Shown piece by piece: positions 53,462-64,000 of a stretch of DNA of 64,000 nt (the stretch's first letter is position 1; each line of letters opens with the position of its first letter). The stretch spans positions 24,798,250-24,862,249 of the forward strand of contig NC_066849.1 of the NCBI RefSeq assembly GCF_001640805.2, read 5' to 3'. Source of the DNA: Lates calcarifer (taxonomy: Eukaryota > Chordata > Actinopteri > Centropomidae). Position numbers and translations under genes: made by a program. The notes beneath the pieces were generated by a model that was not told the DNA's origin, did no database searches, and worked only from the letters and a program-made list of their open reading frames with translations.

Positions 53462-54833
53462 CAAATCATTGTCTATGTGTCACCAGAAGGTGTTTAAGAA
53501 GAGACAGATGGTGAAGTATTTGGCACAGATTCCTTAAGGCGGGTTCAGGTTCAATTTAACCAGGTGCCGACTTGTTTGTTTGCAGACCCCTCCCCGTGTC
53601 GAAACTCCAGTGGCTTTGAAGTTCCTTGTGTCCCCTGTTAGTGATGTGACAGAGCTGCCAGCCATGCAGCTGTTTTCAGAAATGTATGATATCCAGCAAC
53701 CAGTTGATGTGGATCTGCTGTAACTGGTACGAGTTGGAGAAAACAGGATCAGTGGAGCAGGAGCTTGCTTTTGCTGTTGTTCCAACATACAGTTCAAAGA
53801 GCTTTTATTTTCATTGCTTGCTTTTACATTCAGTATCTGAAACTCATATCTACAGGACAGGACCTTGCTATACCCCATGGTCCCACCCTGCACCAGTTGG
53901 TGGGAGCCACAATTCCTGAACTTTGCTCCTTAATCTTTCCTGCTGAAAAAAAAAATGGAGGAAAAAAATCACTTGTGCACCATAGCTGAATCCCCATCAG
54001 CAATGCTACATCTTTACTCCACTCTCAAATGTTGGATCTCATCATTAACCTCAAATGACTAAATGGTGCTGATGCTGTATTTTACCTGTAGAGTGATCAA
54101 TCTGCACGACATAAAAACATTTGGACTGGCTGAATGATGGAGAGGGCACAGTGTGTCAGTGGTTACTGGAGCCCTGAAACAATTAGGATGCTTGATGGCG
54201 TCAGATGAAGGAGAACCAAGTCTCAAAGCTCATTATTGTTGGAGTGGAGCATTTCAGTGCTGCTGATCTGCATTCTCAGCGCTGCTCATTCCACACTGGT
54301 GCAACTAATCAGCAATTCTACATTTCAGATTCAGATTCTTGTTATGATGACGGCTTGTTCTCCAGGGCATTTTATTGATGCTATTGCTTGTCCTGATTAT
54401 ATTCATTTATTCATCAGTGATTTCTTATCTCCTTTTTTCTGTGTATTTGCATCCACCATCTTGAAAACTGAAAACTGATTCTTCAAATAGTAGTTTTTAT
54501 GGAAGTTTTTCTTTAACTTAACATTTTCCATCAATATGGACATTGGACGCTTTTCCAGCCACATGATGAGAGTGAAAGGTATATAATCAAAAATGACATT
54601 TGAGGACATTGAATTGTGCAATATTATCTCTGTCGAGGCAGTAATTAGCCCCTGCCAAACCTTTTAAATGTTTTATATGATAGTCCAAAATGTTGTTTTT
54701 CCACCAAGGTAATTAAAAGTGTCATATTTGCTTAATTTCTGCTTCCTGTTTGAATCTTTGTCAAGTATATGTCGTAGTCATTTTAGGCCATTTTATACTG
54801 ATTTCCTCTCCCTCTCTCTGTCCCTGGTGTCAG

Positions 54834-54995
54834 GCTTCAGAGGAGGCCTCTCTGTTGATGTCCAGCCCCAGGATGCTGCTCCCCGCATCAGGCACACTGC
54901 CACCAGGGGCCCCCCTCTCTGTCCACCATCAGATCCAACTGCTCCAGCAGCAGCTCCAGCAGCAACAGCAGCAGACACAAGTGGCTGTGGCACAG
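54834..54995 (+). CDS. nos1ap: NOS1AP internal exon (about exon 8): Ser/Pro linker and Gln-rich start of the coiled-coil
   Basis: The exon follows a long pyrimidine tract and TGTCAG, and ends at CAG|GTGCGT. It has 54 codons and is phase 0 at both ends. It begins ASEEASLLMSSPRMLLPAS, a good match to the mammalian TASPRMLLPSS block. It continues through a Pro/Gly stretch (TLPPGAPL) and SVHHQIQLLQQQL into a polyglutamine tract (54945-54974, CAG/CAA codons broken by one Leu), then TQVAVAQ. In mammals the next exon continues this coiled-coil with VHLLKDQL, which mediates self-association and partner binding. That exon is not seen in the remaining 9 kb. An AG at 54839-54840 could serve as an alternative acceptor, but it would put the exon out of frame, so 54834 is preferred. 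Confidence 0.94.
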
Positions 54996-57101
54996 GTGCG
55001 TCTCTCACACATACACAAACACACGATTTTGTGCGTTTGAATGCTAAACGTATAACCAGTTATACCAGTTAGCGTTAGATCAAACACTCAAACATCTTTA
55101 ACAAGTGAAAGAGATCAGCACCACCCTGGAATCCAATCTGGATTGAAAAGAAGTTACAGTGGTGCTGAGTGCAGCCAGCATCAGACATCAATCACAGGTT
55201 GAGTGGCTGCAGTGAAGAAGTGACTGGTAACAGCAAGGGCTTCAGGGCGTATGAACTGGATCAACACCCACATAAGGCCTCGAGACCAGAAACTGCAGTT
55301 TTAAAACTCAACACATCCCGTTTCTCACACACACGCGCTCCTGACCCAGAGGTGTCCCAGACAGTTAAATACTGATGTCTCATGGCTTCCAGAGATGGAT
55401 ACAGGAGTCCTGATTAAACTGCCAGCTCACACTGACCTGGGTTGTCCCCTTGTCTTGACCTGAACAACGTTAGACAGACTGCTGCCACAGCTGACAGCTC
55501 ACACACTCAGACAGAGCGTGCCCAGACATAAATGTCATTAATTATACCAGAGGTCAACATCCGCTGGCAAAGACACAGCTGTAGATTGTTTTAAAAATTA
55601 GTCAAAACTACTTTGGCACATGAAAGGAGGATTTTACCTAATGTGGGATATTTCAAACCAGTAAGTGCTACCCAGCAGTCTTTCTGTCTGACCTTGGCTC
55701 TTTTGCCATTTAGCAGGGTTTCCCCAGTGGTCCTAACTTGTCTGAGCTGCTGTTAACAGTTCGCTCCCACACAGCATCTAAATTAGTTTCCACTGACTCT
55801 TCACTTTGTTTCTGTTTAGGCGTATTTGTCTTTTCAGTCTAACTTTGTGCTGCCATTTCCATTCGATTCATTGATCAACAGAAAAATCATCTACATTTTT
55901 TCTAAATGACCATAAGGTTTCCAGTCTGGGCGTCAGAACCCTGAGTCACAAGATACATCTGAAGTGTTTTTTTTCTTGTGAACACTTATACACTTATTCA
56001 AGTGAAGCAATCTGAGAAGTTTAAAATCCAGAGTTAATGCAGTGGTTTAAGTCCATTTTCAAAGGATTTGTTGAGTTTCTTTGTTATATATTGTGAATAT
56101 CTTTGGGTATTGACGAGAGAAAACATCATTTCAATCACCTTGGCCTCTGGGAACTGTTGATCAAGTTCATTAAGTAACATTTTTTTGGACGGAATGAGTG
56201 ATCCAGTAATAAGAAAAATCAATTCATACTATAAAGAACTGTGAGCTGTGGTCCTAAGTAATGGAAACTGGTGTTGAATTGGTTCCTCAGAGGCATTATG
56301 TTTTCAGGTTGTCTGTCTGTCATATGCTAAAACATGTTGCCCTGCAAGAAGTTCTTTAACCAGTATTTGACGCCTTAGCTCAGAAACAGAAGGTTGTGAT
56401 TCTAGTTGTTTCTGACTCTGGTGTCACATCATGCATTATTGTTTTAATGTGCTTTGGGTTTTTTAAATCTACAAAATCAAGTCAAATTATAATTTAATCA
56501 AACCAGAATTAATTAAAGCCACTTTATGTAATGAATGCAATTTACAGCAGCTGCAGTTTGTGCTGAGACCGAGGCTTCTCTCCCCTGCTCAGACTGCACT
56601 CACATGGACTGCAAACATTAACAGCTCCAGGGTAGTTTCACTGTAGCGTCCACATGCTTGTTTGTCTATGTATGTACACACAGATACACACCCAGAGGCA
56701 TAAAAACATAACAGTGTTTTTCACCTTTTCTGGACAGTGTTGGCTTCTGGATGATTGAGAAACTCTAAACATGCACAGACAAATGAGCTGGTGTTTCAGT
56801 GTGCTGGAGGGAATCTCCAGGGGGCCCCATTGTTTTACTGAGAGAGAGAAGGAAACAGACAAATATAAAATATGTGTGGTCTTCGCTGTCAGACAAACTG
56901 CCTCTCACAGGTAAGCGTAAATTTACCTGAGGCTACTTCTAACCATCATTAATGCGGGAGAAGTAACAAACTCCACCTCTGAAGGTCAAATAGTAGAAAA
57001 TAATAAGCTGATTAGTTCTGCTCAGATGATGAACTTTATGGATGAAGACACAGAGGAAGAGAGATATTACATGGCTGACACATTAGTATAATGTGTGAAA
57101 A

Positions 57102-57128
57102 TGTGTGTGTGTGTGTGTGTGTGTGTGT
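57102..57128. repeat. (TG)13 microsatellite
   Basis: An uninterrupted TG run. Confidence 0.95.
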
Positions 57129-57501
57129 TGTACAGTCCCAAAAGTTGTTTCCTGCTCAGAAAACTAAATATCTTTCCCTGCTGCCTTTGCCTCAGTTTCA
57201 CATCAGAAAGTAAAATGAGTCTTTTCTGTCACAAAGTAACCTACTTAGTTCCATCATGTTAGAAGCTGTCACTGCTGTTGTTTATGATTTGATGATCTCA
57301 AACAGCAGACCCCCTCTGATTTTGCAGCGTTGTCAGGCGTGAGTGCATCTTACCCTCAGTAATGTTGTACTGTGCCAACACAACAACAGGCAGCAGTGAT
57401 AAACAAAGACAAAGAGCCAGTATTGACCTCAGTACTTTCATGAAATAGACATTCAATGTTGGTATACATTCTGTAATTAGTTTCCTTTGTAGTAGTTTTC
57501 A

Positions 57502-57527
57502 GTGTGTGTGTGTGTGTGTGTGTGTGT
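57502..57527. repeat. (GT)13 microsatellite
   Basis: An uninterrupted GT run about 370 bp after the preceding TG run and in the same orientation. Confidence 0.95.
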
Positions 57528-58149
57528 ATCCAGTGTTGCTGTTTGTAGTTTTATCTCTCTGTTCTCAGCCCTGTTGTTCACTTAAGTTACTGCTAATGCA
57601 GCTGGTGAAACAGAGTGGTTTTATTGCCACTGTCACCAGCAGCAGTCATTTTTTGGCATTTACTTTGGTCAGTTTAAAATGAGTGATGGAACAAGAAGCA
57701 GCAGCCACAGTGAACTGTAAGATGAAGGGCTCCATCTCCCCAGCATGGCAACACCTTTCTCTGTGCCCAGCTGTTGCATGGAAAACTACTGTTGCTTTCA
57801 CTCATGGAAGCTTTTTAGTCGTCCTATTTAATTATGGAAGAAATCCCCTAAAAGGCCGAAGCAGTGATTATTTTCATCGTTGCCCCCTGTGCTGATGAAA
57901 ATGCCTGCGATGTCATGGCCCCACCAGACGACTGTGGAAATATTCTTGATGTTGAACCCTGCTGCAGAGCCTGGGCAGAGGTCACAGTAAATGGAGGTAA
58001 ATTAGCGAAGCTGGCCACAGCTAATCACAGCTCACTTAGGGATGAGTGGAAGTGGAGACGTTTAATGAAGTCAGGGAAGTGAGGGAGTACATCGACTATC
58101 TGTTTCAAGATGAAACTCACTCTGCAGATGCTGCTCAGTTGCTGCTTAA

Positions 58150-58460
58150 TGAAATGTTTCCTCTCTCTGTCTTTCCAGTTTGCTTACTGATCTTTCCTTC
58201 ACTCCTTCCTTCCCTCTGCTCCTCCCTCGTTTACTTCTCCTACTTCCTTCTTTCCCTTCCTCTCACCATCCCTTTCTTCTCCTTACAGCTATTTCCTCCT
58301 TATTTCTCTCCTCTTTCCTCTCTTCCCTTAAATTCCCTACCATCCTCTCTTCCTTCCTACAGCACCACCTACATTTTCCTTCCTTTGCTTGCTTATCTGT
58401 CTTCCAGCCGTCTTTCTGTTTTTATACATCATCGCTCCCTCATTCTTTCCTGCACTTCTG
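58150..58460 (+). repeat. Long pyrimidine-rich tract with acceptor-like AGs
   Basis: About 300 bases of almost pure C/T on the + strand (CTTCCTTCTTTCCCTTCCTC and similar), with TTTCCAG, CCTTACAG, TCCTACAG and CTTCCAG acceptor-like ends. It produces two long overlapping + strand frames (58046-58531 and 58180-58608) of Ser/Leu/Phe-rich nonsense. No NOS1AP exon sequence follows any of the AGs. Confidence 0.8.
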
Positions 58461-61400
58461 CTCGGACATTTCTGGTTTTCTCTCACTTCATCAAGCACTC
58501 ACTCGCCCTCTTATACACATTACAAGTGTAAGTACGTTTCAAATGGTTTCCTTATCATTGCACCAGCAAAATGATCATTTTCCCTTCAGTCTTTTCCTTC
58601 AAAACTGAGATTAAAACCAGAGACAAACCAGTGTTGGATGGGTTTCAAACACTTGCACATCAAAGGGACCTGGCGTGGGCAGGCAATGCTATGATGATAA
58701 TCCTGTGTGAAGAGTACATCCTCAGCAACCAACCCTGTGGAGTCACAGCACACAACCAACAGTCCTAATCCCCTTACACCACCAACGGGAGAATCACAGT
58801 TTTTCAGTCTTGTCTGAAAGGGAAATGGTACCGTTTAAGCAGCCTTATCTTCCATTTTCTACAATTTCTGCATTTTTACAAGATTAGGAGGTAATCCAAC
58901 ATGTCGTGATTTTTTTATGCTCTCATTTTGTCTCCGCCAAGTGCTCTTTGCTGCGGTGGTTTTACCGAGCATTTTCCAGGGATAACAGATCATCAGTGTG
59001 TCCTCTTTTTATTGGATTTTCGGTCAAAGTTTGAGTTTCTGAAAGTGGCTTTTAAGCAGTTTGTTCACCACTCATTTCTAACTGCGTAGCTCTTGTACTT
59101 TTTAGACTCAGCTCATGTTTATCAGGAATATGTGTAATATGTGTCTCAAGAATGAGCCTGAACATTCACTTGCGAGTCAAACATTTCTCAAAAAGTAGGA
59201 TTTTGAAGCTTAAAGTAACCTTTAGAAAAGTCTTAGTGTGATTCTTGCCCACTGAGACTACAGTTGTGTCTGCTCACAGTGTCGTCCCTCTAGCACTGAA
59301 TCAGCCAATAGCAGGCCTCCAAGGGTTACATGTCATGGCTGCATCACATCAACCTTTACAGCTTTTTGCAGACTTTCACATGATTAAGATAATACCTTAA
59401 TCACATCTTATAGCTGACTCTGGTATGCTTCAATGCAGGAGGAAAGGTTATAAAAGATATTTTACTTAGAGTTACATTAACAGTATGATGTGAAACCAAA
59501 AGAAGGAGATACTTATCCATTAAATGTTTGTATATAAATCAACATGAAAATGAAGCATTTCCATAAAACATTCACTGCCAAGTTTATTGTTTTCATCTCA
59601 TAAGATTTTCCAGATTATAAAGTGTGTAGCTGTTGTTTCCACTGAAGTTATCTGTGTTATTTGGTCTCAGCATTGTAAAGAACTGACAGATGGAAGGAAA
59701 CTGTAGAGAAATGTCAGATTGTGAGAGAAGGAGTTGGAAAGATGGAAATTGTCCTTGGGCACTGTTCTGTTCTGGGGAACAGTTATGAACAATGAAAGCA
59801 ATAAAAAGGCAGAGAGATTCTGCTGCTTAATTAGAGTTTTAAGGAGTCATTTCAGTCGCTTGAAGCTCCTTCAATTTCACAACACTCAGATAAGAGGGAA
59901 GAAAACGTTGGGTAGCAGCAGGTTTTACTACCAAGGGACCACCACAGTGAAACACAAGTGGAGCACCTTTTAATTGGCTCTTTGTCTGAGTTCTACTTTT
60001 AGAAAGAGGGTTTAATTCCTCTCTCTTTAAGTTTTTAAAGGCAGTATTGCTGCTAAACTAGCGAGTTGTTATCATACTATGACAGTGTGGCTGATTGTGT
60101 CCATTCTACTTTTTGTGCATTTGTATTTTAATTCTAAAAGATGTTTATTTCAGTTTGTACCTGTTAACCAGCAGCCTCTGAGAGGGATAATCTCCTGCAG
60201 ACAGGAGGAGAAAAGCTAAACCTAATCTCCCCAATTTTTGCAGCAGTTATGTTTTCACCATGATTGAACCAATTTCCATCCATCCTGTATTTTTCACTAC
60301 CTGATTACACTATAATTACATAAACAGAGCCACTGTTTATTAGGTCTAAAGATGTGTAATATAGAGGAGGAATTTACATTTTTTTCTATACCAGTCTGTT
60401 GCAGCGCTGAGGTACACATCCACAGAAAATGAAATGCATAATGTGGGAAATGGAGCTACAGCATCAGAGGGCTACGTTTCCACATGCAAATTCTAATTAC
60501 AGTCACCATAGCAATGGGAGAAATAATGGACTGTGTAACATATCTTGAAATATATCTTCAGTCCCCCATTAAAATCAGAATATTATAATACTTAGTACCA
60601 AGGCAACAAATGTCAGACACACACTCTTACTGTTCTGTTTTCTGGTAGTTCAGACTCATGTACACTGTGTTATATGGCATCACGCATACATTCTTAAAAA
60701 CTAAAAACACATAATGCAGTAAACAGTTATGTTAGTTTTTGTTCTAAAAGATTACTTTTCTTTGTTTAAGATTATTTGTTAAAGATAATTTAACCATAGG
60801 TATATCCATTTCCTGTTTAGGGACCGATACTTTGATGCACGGTGGATGACTGTCTTGCAATATGTCAAATATAACATGTGAATAACATATGTAAATGTAC
60901 AGTAGTATTATTCTGCAAACCAAGGACAGAGCATTTGTTCTTCTTCAATCTCTCAGAGCAAAGCAAACATTCGCTGTTGGTACTGTGGTGCTACCAAAAA
61001 TGATGCCTTATGTAAAGAAACAAGGATTCGCCTGATTAAGAACAGCAATGATAACTGTTTGTAGCCCTTCACTCAATAAAGAAGACAACACATAGAGCAA
61101 AGATAAAAGACACAAAAAATAAAAGACTAAAATAATAAATCATCAACTCTTTCAACTCAACAGTTTCTCAAGGCCAGTATTGTAGCATTGGGCTGAAAAA
61201 TAGTGACATCAACAATGACAATATCACTGAAAATAATTTGGATGAAAATGTTGAAGTAGAGTCACTGAAGGTCAAAAGCCTCTCACAGACAAACAGTAAA
61301 AAAATCGCAATTTAATCCAAACAAATATCATCACTGAATAATAATAAAGTCTGATTCCAGTGCAGGTTGGACAATAAAATGAAAGTGAAGTGGACACACA

Positions 61401-63398
61401 GGTCACCAGCCAAACAGACACACAAGTGGCCAGAGAGAGATCCAGCTGTAATAATTTAGACCTTATCATTTCTCATCTTATCAATTTTTCAGTTTTATTT
61501 TATCTGCAGAACCAGGCTCTGTTTCCACAGATAGCAGCTCTGGTCATTTGCAGAATAAGACCAAATTTAACCTTGTGTCTGCTTCAGAGCCAGACTCCTT
61601 TTGATCAGATATGCAGATGAAAAAGCCAAAGTCTGACTTTTAAAAGAAAAAGTTCTTCCCTCGCTTGTTTGTGCTTATCCGAGTTTATTCACTGTTTTTC
61701 TCTGCACGACATTATTCATTGTCCTTTTACCAGCCAGTGCAGCTCAGCTCAGCGAGATATTTAATATGGACAGCATCAGGACAAATGTGACACCAGCTCC
61801 CAAGGCCTCAGTATAAACCATGAAGGAGTGGCTGATGCACTATTAGAGTTGTCAGCAGGGCAGCGTATGTTGGAGTCAAGCTCTGCTCTTCCATAGATCA
61901 AGAGGGGGTTCTGTCAGCTGTAAATTACACCACCAAAGTCATCATCAGGGTGTCAGTCTTTACAAATGAGGTGTGCAGTGGCAGCCTGGCCTGAACACAA
62001 TCTGGAATCACCTCTATTTGTCGCTAAGTGCAAGGATAATGGAAGCAGATGACCGTCTTCCTCTGCACTTGTTTTTGTGTCTGCGAGAGAAGAAGTGGAG
62101 GTGGAGCAGTGTGAGGAGGCCTTGAGGGGGAGGCTGTGAATTTTTGACTGTGTCTCTCTGCTTCACTGGCTCCTTATTAGAGAGAGGAGGGAGCGACGAG
62201 GTTTCATCACAGAGAATCGCCCAAAAAACGAGATGGAGAGGGGAAGGAAGGAAGGAGGCAGTGAAGACAGAAAAGACAGATGAACAATTTGATTTTGATT
62301 TCAAAAAGAAGATGTTACCTCGTCACCACCTGGGAACTGATGATGGCCATTTTTCACTGCTGTATAACATTTTTCAGACTAAACGATTAATAGATTAAAT
62401 CTCTCAATTAAAAAATCATCCAGAGGTTAATCAGTCTTTGATCCACTCCAGTTAGAGAGTCATATTTTTGGTATTTGCTCTAATGTAAGTCCGAATGAAA
62501 TTTATACAGTACAAGCAAAAAAGTCAATTTCAAGACATGTTTTACTTTCTGTAAAGTTTATTTATGGTTATACTGGTTTGTTCAACAGAGACAGAGCACG
62601 GTAATAAATATTAATGCTGAAGTGTCCCTGGAGTATTGTTCTGATACCAATTACAGTTTGTTTTGTAGTTTCTCCTTTTTATATGTGTCACCATTGACGT
62701 CAGGAGCCGAGAGCCTTGGTGCTACCACGGTAACGAGTTCTGTGTTACCACTTTGAGCTGAAATGAGAAACCAGGGAGTCATTATGAGTTTCAATGACTT
62801 GTACCTCCACATGAGGCCCAGTGATTCACAGCTCTCTGAAAATACACTCCTCCTCTTGTCAGCCCCTCACACTGACTGCTTTCCTAGAAATTTTAATAGG
62901 CACCTGTTCAGGCGCGCTCTCGTATTGATTCAACTATTTATATAAACAAGACAGAATACACAATGGTTTACTGACAGTGTCAGCAGTGAGGACCATTTCT
63001 GGACGGTTCCTCTTTAACATTACAGTGCATGAAGTGTCACTGGATAAAAGCATGTTTCACACTCCTTGGTAAAGAGCCTCTTTGCCTACCAGACAGCTGA
63101 CATTTGAAGTCCTGTTGGACCATGTTCAGACTCCAGGGTTAAGCCTCATCAGACTGTTGAGGGCCATGCTGCCTCTGCTGTCAGAAAATCATTATCATGT
63201 GGGCTCCTTCAGCACACTGAGCTTATTCTGATCCATTTTTGTGATTTGAAACCCTGAGAATTTCTCCTTTGAAATCGTTGAAAGCAATTATGTGCTCAGG
63301 ATGGGAGAGGGCTAAATAGGGTGGGAGGTGGGACCACTAACATTTGATTTGGAAAGTACTTTGAAGTAAAAATGGGGAGTCGTTACTGCTACAAAAGC

Positions 63399-63420
63399 TG
63401 TGTGTGTGTGTGTGTGTGTG
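63399..63420. repeat. (TG)11 microsatellite
   Basis: An uninterrupted TG run. Confidence 0.95.
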
Positions 63421-64000
63421 TATTTGAACACGTATACACCGAGCGATCGGTGTCTCTCTCCCTTTCCTCCCCTTTTATAGAAATGATTCAAAGTCTAATA
63501 GAAGTTTAAGCCTCTCTGTCTTAAATTGAAGTAGAGTTTGTACTTTAATCTTGCAGACCACAGCAGGCTGTGGCATTAAGGTTACATGAGGATCAGAGCT
63601 GCCACTAGAGCTGTTCTAGTCCTGCAATAAAAATCTAATAGAAAATTGTAAAACCACAATAAAAGACACAGCATCTGTCACCTGATGTTTTCTCACCACC
63701 CTGAGTCTGTCTTGCATTTTGTCAGCATACATAACTAATTGTTTTGTCTTTAAATTGTCTGAAAATAGTTTCAAATTACCCAGAGCTCAAGGTGACACAG
63801 CTGATCTCTTAAACATGAGTCAAACTATGTTTTTCAGCAGATGTGTATAGTTTATTTAGTCAGCTGCTCAGTATCTAACTTCAGACTTCCTCAACTTGAT
63901 GCTTTGCTATATATGAAATGTTTGTCCAGCTGTGTGTTTTTCAACTTCAGCCCCATGCACACCAAACAATGCTGCTCTGTTATTGTGAGTTTTTCTTCAC

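Larger units (their letters stand above)
41375..54833 (+). other. nos1ap: NOS1AP intron between the linker exon and the Gln-rich exon
   Basis: This 13,459-bp intron is bounded by GTAAAT and TGTCAG. It contains the longest microsatellite in the window, (TG)24 at 45767-45814, a short perfect hairpin at 45675-45698, and a compound TC/AC repeat followed by a GT repeat at 53225-53453. No exon was recognised, and the open frames here are short and isolated. Confidence 0.88.
54996..64000 (+). other. nos1ap: NOS1AP intron downstream of the Gln-rich exon (3' end outside the window)
   Basis: The intron starts GTGCGT and runs to the window edge. I looked for the next coiled-coil exon (the VHLLKDQL and LLLQNKD blocks in mammals) and for the terminal PDZ-ligand exon and found neither. 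The stretch holds TG repeats at 57102-57128, 57502-57527 and 63399-63420, and a long pyrimidine-rich tract at 58150-58460 with several acceptor-like AGs that are not followed by recognisable coding sequence. Confidence 0.8.

Noticed and set aside
58161..58200. CTCTCTGTCTTTCCAG as the acceptor of the next NOS1AP exon
   Set aside because: The following bases do not encode the expected coiled-coil continuation in any frame and contain early stops in the required phase 0 frame.
58046..58608. 161- and 142-codon overlapping + strand frames
   Set aside because: Both are products of a pure pyrimidine tract, which lacks stop codons. Their composition is Ser/Leu/Pro/Phe only, with no family resemblance.

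Overview
The window is vertebrate nuclear DNA. It is AT-rich and intron-dominated, with many long CA/TG microsatellites and degenerate copies of repeat types that look familiar from ray-finned fish genomes. A teleost, perhaps a percomorph, is the best guess. This rests on recognised repeat style and on exon similarity recalled from memory, not on a search.

One gene explains all the convincing coding sequence. It is the + strand gene for the nitric oxide synthase 1 adaptor protein (NOS1AP, also called CAPON). Four internal exons are visible: 24109-24217, 34662-34803, 41204-41374 and 54834-54995. By alignment with the remembered mammalian protein they correspond to about exons 5-8 of ten. The first two encode the C-terminal half of the phosphotyrosine-binding (PTB) domain. 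The third encodes the acidic linker with the conserved TDID and RGVTDLDA blocks. The fourth encodes a Ser/Pro stretch and the glutamine-rich start of the coiled-coil. Exon phases agree throughout (exon 5 ends phase 0, exon 6 ends phase 1, exons 7 and 8 end phase 0). The gene's first exons and its last two (rest of the coiled-coil and the C-terminal nNOS PDZ ligand) were not found and should lie outside the window.

The main oddity is in the third exon. Its 5' part reads as NOS1AP in one frame and its 3' part in the next frame, and no frame is open across the whole exon. One surplus G in the GG at 41232-41233 accounts for the change. As written, the transcript would end at a TAG (41311-41313) just after the PTB domain.

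The rest, about 63.4 kb, is intron: at least 24.1 kb before exon 5, then 10.4 kb, 6.4 kb, 13.5 kb and at least 9.0 kb. It holds simple repeats, several eroded interspersed repeats (including a dead LINE 3' fragment near 33.05-33.39 kb), a near-perfect AT-rich hairpin at 6.66-6.70 kb, strand-asymmetric purine and pyrimidine tracts, and AT-rich homeodomain-type motif clusters that may be enhancers. I see no other protein-coding gene, tRNA, rRNA, CRISPR array or prokaryotic feature. I found no evidence of a novel multi-gene system.
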